A DNA stretch of 25,220 nt from Alphaproteobacteria bacterium UBA998 (GTDB lineage: Bacteria > Pseudomonadota > Alphaproteobacteria > Rickettsiales > UBA998). The notes below the pieces were generated by a model. It did no database searches. It saw only the letters and a program-made list of their open reading frames with translations, and was not told where the DNA came from. Position 1 is the first letter of the stretch, and the number at the start of each line of letters is the position of its first letter. The stretch is from positions 1-25,220 of the forward strand of contig DBAY01000061.1 of assembly GCA_002291925.1 (NCBI GenBank), in the 5' to 3' direction. The translations under genes were made by a program, and so were the position numbers. Below are positions 1 through 7,697 of this stretch, piece by piece.

Positions 1-1218
1 TTAATGGGACAATGCCCAAAATAGATATCATAGCCCGCCGCGCCGAGGTCATCGGTCGAATCAGTTAGCACTGAAATGAGCTGGGCAGGCCTCAGGGCTG
101 GGTTGGCAGATTTGATCAGTGCAATAACACCGGCTGTTATGGGGCTGGAGAAGGAAGTCCCTGACCATGCGCCATAGCCCCCGCCCCGGACGGTGGAGAG
201 CGTGTTCACGCCGGGGGCGGTCACATCCACATGCCTGCCGAATGATGAGAAACTGGCCCGCGCGTCATTACTGCTTGTCGCGCCGGCCGCGACGATGATA
301 GGGTTGCTGGGGAAACCATCATCTATTCCCGTATTACCAGCCGACACCACCAGCACCCCGCCACGTTCGTACAAATACTGAGCAGCCGTGCTTATGGTGG
401 GGGACGAATTAACGTTCGCAAAGCTTAAATTAACAACATGTGCCTTATTGTCCGCAGCCCATTGAATGGCTTGGGCCATGACGCTGAAATAGGCGAAATT
501 CGGTTGCTCAGGAGTGGTGATTCTAATCGGCATGATGGAAGCTTCCGGTGCAACCCCGGCGATACCTATCCCGTTATTACCAATCGCGGCGGCAACACCG
601 GCAACTAGGGTTCCGTGCCCCTGGATATCTGAAGTATCCGAATTATTCGAGGCAACGTTCCAGCCCGGGACCATGCGCGCGGCGAGATCTGGATGATTCG
701 GATCAACGCCGGTATCGGCAATCGCGATGACAATACCTCGTCCTGTTGCTTGCGACCAGCCAAGCGGTGCCAGCACTTTATCGATATACCATTGCTGGGA
801 ACGCATCGGATCATTCGTGACAACAGCTGAATCTATTTTTACAGCCAGGTCCAGTTCAGCGCTTTTTATATGCTTGTTATGCGACAGAAGCGCAGCCAAG
901 GCGCGTTCGGAGCGCTGTGGAACATCAACAATCCAATGGGTAGCTTGCCTATGCGGCTCTAGGCTTGGTTCCGTGCCTTGTAAGGGCAGAAACAAAATCA
1001 CGATCCAACACCCCCGCCTTGGGTTGAACCAGCAATCTTCCGGGGGCAAATCTTAGCGTTTCGTCGGAGCTCTCAACCGGCGAGCTGTTCTGGAGTCTGG
1101 AATTCGTACTTGCAGCATTTGCCTGCAGCGCTGAAGTGGTGATCATCAGAGAGGCGAGATACACCGAAGCGGTACTTAGCAGACGAATTTTGTTACTTCT
1201 TGATAGGGCACCCCACAT
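1..1218 (-). pseudogene. Subtilisin-like (S8) secreted serine protease, frameshifted and truncated by window edge
   Basis: A secreted subtilase. The N-terminal reading frame (1218 down to about 960) starts with a signal peptide ending ANA|A and continues into an inhibitor-propeptide-like stretch (RFAPGRLLVQPKAG, LTRHG). It then meets a stop at 949-951. The protein resumes one base out of phase and stays open to the window edge, with the full catalytic triad: Asp in IADTGVD (near 715), His in GHGTLVAG (near 612), oxyanion Asn in SAGNTG (near 335) and Ser in SGTSFSSP (near 150). The C-terminal end lies outside the window. I chose ATG 1218 rather than TTG 1230 because TTGGAG sits 6 bases upstream of it as a ribosome-binding site. 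A single extra base near 955-972 accounts for the break. Family assignment is very secure; whether the gene is truly dead or the base is a read error is unknown. Confidence 0.88.
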
Positions 1219-1388
1219 GCTACACTCCAAGATACTTTCAGAAAATTTATGATGCCTCTGATTTATTAAGTTTTAATTAATATATTCCTGCTGCTATAAC
1301 AAGTGTATCCTTTTGTAAAATATTAATTACACCCAGCAACAAAGCGTTGCCAAATTATAGAATTAATTTTGCACAGCTGCAAGAATAT

Positions 1389-2642
1389 CTATGACCGAAC
1401 GCTATTCAGAAATTTCGTGATTTCGCCCGACAGGTAATGCGATTGCGCCAGAAGGCTTTGCACGGCGCCGAGCATCTGTTCGGCAGCAGCGCCTGTGTCG
1501 GCGGCGGAGCGGGCAACGTCGTTGACGCTGTGGCCAACCTCACTCGTGACCAATTGCGCTGTCTGGGCGTTATGGGCAATGTCGCGGGTGGATGCGCTCT
1601 GCTCCTCCACCGCCGAGGCGATGGCAGAGGAAATCTGGCTGATCTCGCCGATGATACTGCTCACCGAACTGATCACTTGCGCCGTTTCGTTGGTGGCGCG
1701 CTGGATGGACTGTACATGGCGGATGATATCATCCGTGGCGCGGGTGGTCTGGCCCGCAAGGCTCTTCACCTCCGCCGCGACCACGGCAAAACCCTTGCCC
1801 GCCTCACCCGCTCTCGCCGCCTCGATGGTGGCGTTCAGTGCCAGCAGATTGATCTGCGCGGCAATATCGTTGATGAAAGTCACCACTTCACCAATATTGC
1901 CGGCAGCCTGTACCAGTCCCTGCGATGTCTCCCCCGCCTTACCCGCCTGTATCACTGCCTGCTGGATGATGTGATGAGCGCGGGTAATCTGTGAGGAGAT
2001 TTCCGTGATGGACGCAGAAAGCTGCTCAACCGCGCCTGTGAGCGAGGCCATGCTGGCTTCCGCTGTGGCAGCTGAATTTTCAAGTCCATGCGCAATCACG
2101 GTATTACGTTCAGCCGTATTCGCTAACGCTCCGGCCGTGGCTTGCAGGTGCCCGGCGGAAGCGGAAACGTTATTTACTACGCCACTCACTCCTTGATCAA
2201 ATGAGTCGGCCAGGGCTTGCATAACGGCACGCTTTTCCTGCGCGCTTTGCTGCTCCTGACGTATGTTCTGCTCACGCAATGCCCGCATGGCGATGGCATT
2301 GTCCTTGAATACCTGCACACTACGCGCCATGTCACCGATTTCCGTCCCCCCAAGTGTGTAGGGCACTTCCAAATCGAGTGCTCCTTCAGCCAGCGCCTGC
2401 ATGACCCCGCTAAGGCGTTTTATACGCAATGTCACAATTCGGTAGATAATCCACCCAACGATCAGGTTAACAATGGCTGTAATGATGATCTGTACGAGCA
2501 GATCATGGAAGAAGGGGGCCGCGGCGTCCTGGCCGAATTCCTCCTGAATATGCAGGTAGCTTTTGATGCCAAAAGCCACACCTACCCCGGAAAGGCAAAC
2601 CGCCAATAACTGGAGTCGTGCGGAAAGGCCAGCCAAAAACAT
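1389..2642 (-). CDS. Methyl-accepting chemotaxis protein with minimal periplasmic loop
   Basis: A 417-residue chemoreceptor. Two membrane helices (about residues 8-26 and 48-70) enclose only about 20 periplasmic residues, so there is no room for a normal ligand-binding domain. A HAMP domain follows (about 67-120), then a long Ala/Ser/Gln-rich coiled-coil signalling domain. The kinase-contact hairpin tip is the conserved INLLALNATIEAARAGEAGKG near residues 264-284. No C-terminal CheR/CheB-tethering pentapeptide is seen; the protein ends LNSVRS. By family knowledge it would cluster with CheA/CheW and control swimming or another output, sensing either through its membrane region or via a partner. 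AGGA lies 8 bases before the ATG. Upstream (minus-strand sense) is the short terminator-ended unit at 2757-2960, which could act as its leader. Confidence 0.93.
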   Translation of the reverse strand: MFLAGLSARLQLLAVCLSGVGVAFGIKSYLHIQEEFGQDAAAPFFHDLLVQIIITAIVNLIVGWIIYRIVTLRIKRLSGVMQALAEGALDLEVPYTLGGTEIGDMARSVQVFKDNAIAMRALREQNIRQEQQSAQEKRAVMQALADSFDQGVSGVVNNVSASAGHLQATAGALANTAERNTVIAHGLENSAATAEASMASLTGAVEQLSASITEISSQITRAHHIIQQAVIQAGKAGETSQGLVQAAGNIGEVVTFINDIAAQINLLALNATIEAARAGEAGKGFAVVAAEVKSLAGQTTRATDDIIRHVQSIQRATNETAQVISSVSSIIGEISQISSAIASAVEEQSASTRDIAHNAQTAQLVTSEVGHSVNDVARSAADTGAAAEQMLGAVQSLLAQSHYLSGEITKFLNSVRS

Positions 2643-2756
2643 ACTAAAATCCTATGTTATAATGATATTTAATGGAGACTTGTTTTTATCCATTTTTGCA
2701 ACGCCACACCAGTGCAATTTATGCCACTCGCGTGATGTGGGTAAGAAACCGCACAT

Positions 2757-2788
2757 AAAAAACCACCGCCCATGGGCGGTGGTTTTTA
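2757..2788 (-). terminator. Strong intrinsic terminator, bidirectional
   Basis: Perfect inverted repeat with arms CCACCGCC and GGCGGTGG around CATG, flanked by six A on one side and five T on the other. It therefore works on either strand. On the minus strand it ends the small transcript starting near 2924 and lies 115 bases before the chemoreceptor start. Confidence 0.9.
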
Positions 2789-2795
2789 TTGAGTC

Positions 2796-2820
2796 AGAGG
2801 CAGCCTGCGGCTTGGCCTCT
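2796..2820 (-). other. RNA hairpin between small ORF and terminator
   Basis: Arms AGAGGC and GCCTCT enclose an inner AGCC/GGCT stem with a GCA loop and a two-base bulge. It begins right after the triple stop of the small ORF and is followed by the terminator stem, the geometry expected for a leader-peptide attenuator or a structured small RNA. Confidence 0.6.
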
Positions 2821-2824
2821 ATCA

Positions 2825-2896
2825 TCAGATGCGGAGAGCACCTCCCCACGATCCGGATTGAGAGACAAGACGCAGGCTGGCTATGTGACTAGACAT
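2825..2896 (-). CDS. 23-residue leader-peptide-like small ORF with perfect Shine-Dalgarno and triple stop
   Basis: A tiny ORF (begins MSSHIAS, ends GGALRI). It is preceded by AGAAAGGAGGTGATCC at 2898-2913, complementary over 16 bases to the alphaproteobacterial 16S rRNA 3' tail, with AGGAGG 7 bases from the ATG. It ends in three consecutive in-frame stops, TGA TGA TAG (2819-2827). A promoter candidate lies upstream and a hairpin plus intrinsic terminator downstream, so the whole unit is about 170 bases. Five of 23 residues are Ser and there is one Trp, but no run of one amino acid as in classic biosynthetic leaders. I do not recognise the peptide. Translation is inferred from the ribosome-binding site; function is unknown. 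Confidence 0.6.
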   Translation of the reverse strand: MSSHIASLRLVSQSGSWGGALRI

Positions 2897-2930
2897 TGGA
2901 TCACCTCCTTTCTGTAGTTAACCTGATATC

Positions 2931-2959
2931 AATATGGTGGAATGGCGCGGCGGAAGCAA
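2931..2959 (-). promoter_or_regulatory. Candidate sigma-70 promoter of the small transcript
   Basis: On the minus strand TTGCTT (2959-2954) is followed after 17 bases by CATATT (2936-2931), which would start RNA near 2924. That leaves about 28 bases before the small ORF's ATG. The spacing is ideal but the -10 match is moderate. Confidence 0.45.
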
Positions 2960-2995
2960 GCGGTGCGACGCTTGTTTCCGATAAGTATTTTGCAT

Positions 2996-3027
2996 AAAAA
3001 AGCCGGGCTTTCGGAGCCCGGCTTTTT
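2996..3027 (-). terminator. Intrinsic terminator of the glycine-zipper gene
   Basis: AGCCGGGCT and AGCCCGGCT pair around a five-base loop, with A-tract and T-tract flanks on both sides. It lies 25 bases after the stop of the minus-strand gene ending at 3052 and insulates the small transcript downstream from read-through. Confidence 0.9.
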
Positions 3028-3051
3028 CATGTTGCGGCGCGTATTGTTCGC

Positions 3052-3570
3052 TCAGGCGTTTTCCATCTCGCGCGTGCGGCGGGTGGTCGTCGCACGGGTT
3101 CCCTGATACTCAAAAGCGTCACGAATGGCTGGGCTGGCACGGTCCCACTCAAGGTCATGTTCAGCACGACGGCGGTTCCAGTCCTCGCGAAGGCCTGGTT
3201 CGATCTCGTCATAACTGCGACCGGCATGCTGCTCCCGGGAAAGCGCACCGTAGCGGTAGGCCGGCTGATAGCGGTCATACGCCTCGCCTTCACGTACATA
3301 TGCGCGTGATTGGTAATTTTCACGCCAATGACGGTCTTCGTCGTTGCCAGTAAAGGTATCAGCAACGCCTTCGCCACCAAGCGCCCCGGCGATGCCACCG
3401 ATAACCGCACCGGCCGCCATACCAACCAGTCCGCCGACACTGCCCAACTCAGCTCCTGCCAAGGCACCCGCCCCGGCCCCTAGACCCGTGGCGACCGGAT
3501 GACCGACATCATCGCCCACGCGGGATTTGTCAGCGCGCTCAGAAAGCTCTTGATCCTGATGTTTTTTCAT
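3052..3570 (-). CDS. Glycine-zipper protein with C-terminal YRYG-type domain, unknown function
   Basis: A 172-residue protein of unknown role. The N-terminal 25 residues are charged (MKKHQDQELSER). A glycine/alanine-rich glycine-zipper segment follows (about residues 28-72: GLGAGAGALAGAELGSVGG and on), able to insert in or pack against a membrane. The C-terminal half is hydrophilic and rich in Tyr, Arg and Glu, with AYDRYQPAYRYG and a later EPGLREDWNRR. This pattern resembles a widespread family of uncharacterised proteobacterial proteins often annotated as stress-related, but that is inference. There is no signal peptide. I chose ATG 3570 over an in-frame start at 3612 because GGGAGAGAG lies just before it. 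Single-gene unit ended by the terminator at 2996-3027. Confidence 0.75.
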   Translation of the reverse strand: MKKHQDQELSERADKSRVGDDVGHPVATGLGAGAGALAGAELGSVGGLVGMAAGAVIGGIAGALGGEGVADTFTGNDEDRHWRENYQSRAYVREGEAYDRYQPAYRYGALSREQHAGRSYDEIEPGLREDWNRRRAEHDLEWDRASPAIRDAFEYQGTRATTTRRTREMENA

Positions 3571-3709
3571 AACTCTCTCCCTAGAATAGTGACCAAGAGA
3601 GATTATCTGCATAGAGGTAAGGCTTCCATCCGTTAGGAATTATGAGGTGACAGTATTCCCTTGAGCAATTTATGCATTGCTAAACGCATTTTATGGAAGC
3701 GCCTCCCCC

Positions 3710-4975
3710 TTATTTAGTAATGCGCATTTTTCCTACCGTGCGGGTGACGTCCTGCAATGCAGCGCGCAAGCTTGAGAAATCCGGGGCAAGGTAAAACTGG
3801 GGCTGTCCATCAGGCTTGGGGGAAGCACAATATTCCAGTGAGTCGCGGTTGCTGCCAGAGCCCTGTACGTCAGCGCCATACGCAATGGTGGCGATACTTA
3901 CGCCCATGGACTTCAGCTGGTCACACCGCTCGCGCAAGTCGCTGAACGGCCGCCCGTCAGAGGGCGAGAGCCCGGAAATAAAGTTTCCATCTGCGTCATA
4001 TCGTTCATAGCCGCACAGCGTGCCGGGGTAGGTGGTGGAGCTATCACCCGGAAAAGCGCAGTTCTGAACGCCATCGGTCATGAAGATGACCTGCTTTACC
4101 TTGCTGAGAGGCGCTCCGTCTGCACGGGGTGTGGCCGGGCTGGGACTGGCGCCTGAGAATATGTTAATGGCTCCCTGCATACCGCAGGCACCACAGGTCC
4201 AGCCATCCAGGGTTATGTTGCTGATATAGCCTTCGGCTTGCGACTGGACATTGGTAAGCCCATCGGCCTGCTTGAGATTCGAACTGAACTGCACGAGACC
4301 GAATCTTACATTGGGAGATCCCACTGAAAAAATGAGACTCACTAGTTCCTGCGTCGCGGCCAGCTGTTCGGCATAGCGGCTGTTTGTCACCGAAGGCGGT
4401 GGAACGGATGGGCCGGGGTAAGGAAGCGGGTCCAGAATACCATCGCACACATCCGTATTTCCAAGCGTATTGTCGGAAAGAACACCAGAAGGACAAATCA
4501 TCGACCGCGAACTGTCCACTACCAGAACCAGATCAAGATCCGGAGGAGTTGGCTGGGTGTCCCGGCTCACCACGGTAATAGCATTCGCTGCCACCTGATC
4601 CGGACCATTGACGAAAAGCAGTTTAGAATCCATGTTCGCGCGGCTTTCCACCGTGACGCGATCCGCCTGAACATCCACTCCCAAATCGCTGTACTTGCGC
4701 GCCACGCCCGCCGTTGCAAACGGATAGTTTATTTCGAAATACCGCTTGCCCGCCACGTCTCTATCGATGCCCCCTGGAGGCTGGGCAATAGCCAAGGCAG
4801 CCGCATCTGTGCCGCCCTGCGCTTGCGTGCGCGACACCATGGCAGAGCCAAAATCCAGCACCGCGCCAATCAAACCCAGAAGAATCACCAGCGTGAGGCC
4901 AAACATAATGGACACCGCGCCTTGCGTATCGCGGACGATGGACAAGACCGCGAAACGGCGAAACGACGAGTACAT
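3710..4975 (-). CDS. tadG: TadG-like Tad pilus pseudopilin with von Willebrand A domain (first cassette)
   Basis: 421 residues. A single N-terminal membrane helix (about 22-45) follows a short charged segment with QGAVSIMFGL, the typical TadG start. The bulk is outside the inner membrane and contains a vWA domain (about 147-410) with MIDAS motif DSSRS at 154-158 and MTDG at 299-302, predicting a metal-dependent adhesion or assembly function. It is cysteine-rich (for example C261 and C264 in WTCGACG), suggesting disulphides. It ends MRITK, like the second TadG in this window (LRISR). GGGAG lies 7 bases before ATG, directly after the stop of the preceding TadF-like gene, so it is the last gene of a three-gene operon. 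Confidence 0.88.
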   Translation of the reverse strand: MYSSFRRFAVLSIVRDTQGAVSIMFGLTLVILLGLIGAVLDFGSAMVSRTQAQGGTDAAALAIAQPPGGIDRDVAGKRYFEINYPFATAGVARKYSDLGVDVQADRVTVESRANMDSKLLFVNGPDQVAANAITVVSRDTQPTPPDLDLVLVVDSSRSMICPSGVLSDNTLGNTDVCDGILDPLPYPGPSVPPPSVTNSRYAEQLAATQELVSLIFSVGSPNVRFGLVQFSSNLKQADGLTNVQSQAEGYISNITLDGWTCGACGMQGAINIFSGASPSPATPRADGAPLSKVKQVIFMTDGVQNCAFPGDSSTTYPGTLCGYERYDADGNFISGLSPSDGRPFSDLRERCDQLKSMGVSIATIAYGADVQGSGSNRDSLEYCASPKPDGQPQFYLAPDFSSLRAALQDVTRTVGKMRITK

Positions 4976-4986
4976 AGTATGCTCCC

Positions 4987-5715
4987 TTAAGGGGTATAAA
5001 TCTTTGTTAGCGGCCCGTTACGGGCTGGATAATATCGTGTAGCTGTCACCATATCAGGAGTACAGAGGGCTCCTGGTGCCAATTTTTTTTCAGCAGGTGT
5101 CGGTGTCGCAATGGAAACGCCGACAAAAGGCAGAATAACCCTGTTAAAATTAAAAACGGGCGCATAGTTCATGCATGCAGCCACAACAATTGTATTCTCG
5201 CCTTCTGCCATTTGATCAAAAAACGGCTGGCCAGCACCAAAAGGAGTGCCGGGCACCACGCTGGTATCCAACGCTTTCCAAGTATCACGGTAAGAATAAG
5301 ACCAGTAGATTTCAGGCGTAGGTTTTCCGGCGGGTTTGTAAATGGATACGGCGTTCACATACCCTCCTCCGCCAGTAACGAAATTGAAAGGCTGCATGAG
5401 AAAATCTGCCGTACCCATGATATTTGCCAAGCGATCTTCCGTCAGGATAAAAGGATTCCCAGCTATGGCCGGGTCACCGTTACTTGTTCCTGCGGGCGCG
5501 GGTTGAGACATGATGATCATGTCCGCAACAGTTGAGGCGGTCTTGTTGATCTTTTGCAGCATCAAGATGTAACGGAAATAGTCATAGACAGGCAGCGTCA
5601 TCAGCAGAAGCAATGGCAGTATAATGGCAAACTCGATGGCAACCGCCGCACGCTTACTCGCGAATAAATGGAAGAGACGCATAAAAGAAACTGTAACCAC
5701 GGTAGAATTATTCAT
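4987..5715 (-). CDS. tadF: TadE/TadF-like minor pseudopilin (first cassette)
   Basis: 242 residues with the TadE/F N-terminus: a basic segment, then AAVAIEFAIILPLLLL as the hydrophobic pilin-like helix (about 23-45) with the conserved Glu, followed by a largely hydrophilic exported domain. TadE/F proteins are processed by the TadV/CpaA peptidase and are needed for Flp pilus assembly. The start at 5715 overlaps the stop of the upstream tadE by 8 bases (ATGAATAA), implying translational coupling; an ATG at 5682 (MRLFHLF) is possible but has no ribosome-binding site. The region around residues 65-95 aligns by eye with the TadF-like protein at 17020-17589 (TVADMI against SVADVV), marking them as paralogues. 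It could equally be called TadE. Confidence 0.85.
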   Translation of the reverse strand: MNNSTVVTVSFMRLFHLFASKRAAVAIEFAIILPLLLLMTLPVYDYFRYILMLQKINKTASTVADMIIMSQPAPAGTSNGDPAIAGNPFILTEDRLANIMGTADFLMQPFNFVTGGGGYVNAVSIYKPAGKPTPEIYWSYSYRDTWKALDTSVVPGTPFGAGQPFFDQMAEGENTIVVAACMNYAPVFNFNRVILPFVGVSIATPTPAEKKLAPGALCTPDMVTATRYYPARNGPLTKIYTP

Positions 5716-6337
5716 TTCTGACGGCTCCGCCACTAACCAGGAGCACATCCCCACTCGCATCACCAAAAGCCATTCCACCCCTACTCAGCATGGTGCTGAG
5801 AGGTAGGATCGGCGTCAATACACGCCAGCGGTAAGTGACGGTGTAGCGCACAATGTCGCCAGGGCCGCCTATATCCATCGGGCTGGAATTGCCCGGGGGG
5901 GTGCAAAGGCCATCCTCGTTATTGTCAAAAAATCTGGAACCCGGCGGACATGGGCAAAAACCGGTTCTTATCAAGGTTACTTCATCTACGCAGAAATCAT
6001 CCGTTAGCACCGACTTGTAGTCGGGCCTTGGTGCATTGGCCTCCGTCGTAGCGGTAATAGCCAACCTCTCAGGATTGATAAGACCATAAGAACGACGCCG
6101 CACTTCATTACGGATATATTGATCACGCGGAATACCAGTCGTAGCCCCCACTTTAGCGAGCCGTGTGGCCTCGGCCACCGCATTTTCGATCGTGATGGCG
6201 GAAAAGCAGATCAGGGAGAGTTCAATAAGAAAAAAGATGATGTAGATGAAAACAGGAAAAACAATAGCAAATTCGATAGCGGTCGCCGCGGTAGTGTCCT
6301 TATTAATGCTGCGTCGAAAAAGTGCTGAATATCTCAT
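5708..6337 (-). CDS. tadE: TadE-like minor pseudopilin (first cassette)
   Basis: 209 residues. The N-terminus has TTAATAIEFAIVFPVFIYII (helix about 18-45), the hallmark of TadE. The exported part contains FFDNNEDG (residues 136-143), which resembles a Ca-binding loop core, and several cysteines (CPCPPG). The C-terminal segment GGPGDIVRYTVTYRWRVLTP matches the second TadE here (GGAGDVVVYTIDYPWRIQTP), so the two are paralogues. First gene of the minus-strand tadE-tadF-tadG operon. No strong Shine-Dalgarno; AAGG lies 11 bases upstream and a TTTATA hexamer ends 6 bases before the ATG. Confidence 0.87.
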   Translation of the reverse strand: MRYSALFRRSINKDTTAATAIEFAIVFPVFIYIIFFLIELSLICFSAITIENAVAEATRLAKVGATTGIPRDQYIRNEVRRRSYGLINPERLAITATTEANAPRPDYKSVLTDDFCVDEVTLIRTGFCPCPPGSRFFDNNEDGLCTPPGNSSPMDIGGPGDIVRYTVTYRWRVLTPILPLSTMLSRGGMAFGDASGDVLLVSGGAVRNE

Positions 6338-6381
6338 TGGCGGTATAAACCTTGGTGAAGCAAAATCAGGCCCGTGAATTT

Positions 6382-6449
6382 ATGACATAGATAAACAGTA
6401 TGATAAAGCATTACATGACATATCACTGATATCTTCACGCAATTGTCAT
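6382..6449. repeat. Repeated ATGACA motif between divergent genes
   Basis: ATGACATA occurs at 6382-6389 and 6415-6422 on the plus strand, ATGATAA lies between them (6400-6406), and TGTCAT (inverted) is at 6444-6449. The 124-base gap separates the divergent tadE and EAL genes, so these could be operator sites for a shared regulator. The copies are short and could be chance in AT-rich DNA. Confidence 0.3.
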
Positions 6450-6461
6450 TTATCGTCCGCC

Positions 6462-7583
6462 ATGGTGGCGGCGCACCATCTTTTAATCTATACTGATTGC
6501 CTAGGCTTCCATATACCCAAAGCCCATCCCGTTATGGAGATTGCCCCTTTGCCAGCCGTGATTCAACCCCGTCATCTGCCCTATCATACAAGTGAAACCT
6601 ATTACATTATTCTCAAGGGTCAGCCAAGGTTGACGGGGCTTGAGAATATAGGATTTACGATTGATCACCATGGATTCTATCGGTGTGCTGTTCCCGGAAA
6701 CTGGCAGAAAATATGGGAGAGAACCGAACAGTTGCTGGCAGCCTCCGGAATAAATGAAAACAGCTATTACGCGGCGGTGATCGCTGCTGAGCCGGCTCTC
6801 ACGCGCGAGGATATCGAGGCGCAGTTACGCCTTTTAGCGGAAATCAGTGCCCGCAGCCGCGCTCTCTGGCTAGGGGAAGCGCTGCTGGAAGACCGCATCC
6901 AGTGTTTTTTGCAACCGATTGTGGACCGGGAGGGAACCCTGTTTGGCCATGAAGCCTTTGCGCGCTGCTTGATGGAGGATGGCCGGCTTATTGATGGCCT
7001 GCAGATCATCACTGCCAGCCGCGTACTGCATATCGAATACCGGGTCGACCGGCTGTTACATCAGAAGGCGATTGAAGCCTTCATGGCCTCAGGTGAGCGC
7101 GGGCGACTGTTCATCAACTTCCTGCCTGGCTTCATCCACCGGCCGGAGGTTTATCTCGACAGGCTAGCGCAGGAGGTGAAACATTATGGCGTCACACCGG
7201 GCGATCTTGTGCTGGACCTGACCGAATCAGAACTACAGAAGAATATCGATCATCTACGCTCCATTGCCACCTATTGTCGTGAAAAGGGTTATGGTATCGC
7301 GCTCGACGACATCCGCCTTACTGAGCAATCGGAGAAGTTAATGCGTGCCCTCAAGCCGGATTTTATCAAGCTTGAGCAGACTCTCAGCCAGCAAATGCTG
7401 GCACAACGTGCAGATTCTATCGTCTCATTGGCACATGCCATGGATATCAGGGTGATTGGCGAAGGAGTTGAAACAAAAGCGATGTACGAAATGATGCTAG
7501 ATCTCGGGGTTGATCTTTTTCAAGGCTATCATATCGGCCCGCCAGCCCCGGCCAGCATACCGCCCCTTAGCGCCCAGGCCTGA
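6462..7583 (+). CDS. EAL-domain protein, c-di-GMP phosphodiesterase or degenerate receptor
   Basis: 373 residues: an unrecognised N-terminal region (1-145), then an EAL domain (about 145-362). No membrane segment or signal peptide, so cytoplasmic. Motifs: EAL is HEAFAR (E164), substrate Asn in LFINFLPG (N219), the metal-site Glu is replaced by Asp in VLDLTES (D252, E255 kept), the Asp pair is ALDD (282-283), but loop 6 reads DDIRLTEQS instead of DDFGTGYSS. Lys303 (FIKLE), E334/E337 (GEGVET) and QGYHIGPP (354-361) are kept. By family knowledge such loop-6 changes often lower catalysis, so it may bind c-di-GMP as an effector rather than cleave it. Its place between a TadEFG cassette and the Cpa core suggests control of pilus or attachment. 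The start is not supported by a ribosome-binding site; ATG 6534 is an alternative. Confidence 0.82.
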   Translation: MVAAHHLLIYTDCLGFHIPKAHPVMEIAPLPAVIQPRHLPYHTSETYYIILKGQPRLTGLENIGFTIDHHGFYRCAVPGNWQKIWERTEQLLAASGINENSYYAAVIAAEPALTREDIEAQLRLLAEISARSRALWLGEALLEDRIQCFLQPIVDREGTLFGHEAFARCLMEDGRLIDGLQIITASRVLHIEYRVDRLLHQKAIEAFMASGERGRLFINFLPGFIHRPEVYLDRLAQEVKHYGVTPGDLVLDLTESELQKNIDHLRSIATYCREKGYGIALDDIRLTEQSEKLMRALKPDFIKLEQTLSQQMLAQRADSIVSLAHAMDIRVIGEGVETKAMYEMMLDLGVDLFQGYHIGPPAPASIPPLSAQA

Positions 7584-7645
7584 CATTCGGGTTTTACTTG
7601 TAGCTCGCAAGTAACTCTACAAATGCAGTTAATTTTCATTTTGTA

Positions 7646-7664
7646 CTTTTATTTAAAATAAAAG
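7646..7664. promoter_or_regulatory. AT-rich perfect palindrome upstream of cpaB
   Basis: CTTTTATTT, one A, AAATAAAAG: a 9-base perfect inverted repeat about 34 bases upstream of the candidate -35 of the Tad operon. It may be an operator or part of a weak hairpin after the EAL gene; it lacks a GC stem, so it is not a convincing intrinsic terminator. Confidence 0.3.
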
Positions 7665-7697
7665 AAAATCCGATTCTTTGTTAACTATTTATTTAAC

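Noticed and set aside
1437..2609. Plus-strand open frames opposite the chemoreceptor
   Set aside because: Shadow frames of a clearly conserved minus-strand gene; no recognisable protein sequence.
2652..2849. Minus-strand open frame of 65 codons from a GTG
   Set aside because: It reads straight through the hairpin and terminator at 2757-2820 and has no fitting ribosome-binding site.
2893..2913. TTGGATCACCTCCTTTCT on the plus strand equals the 3' end of 16S rRNA, suggesting an rRNA fragment
   Set aside because: The preceding plus-strand bases do not match 16S helix 45 or the adjoining conserved region, and the minus-strand reading (Shine-Dalgarno 7 bases before an ORF inside a promoter-terminator unit) explains it better.
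3664..3681. AGCAAT/ATTGCT hairpin after tadG as a terminator
   Set aside because: Only a 6-base AT-rich stem and no T-tract on either strand.
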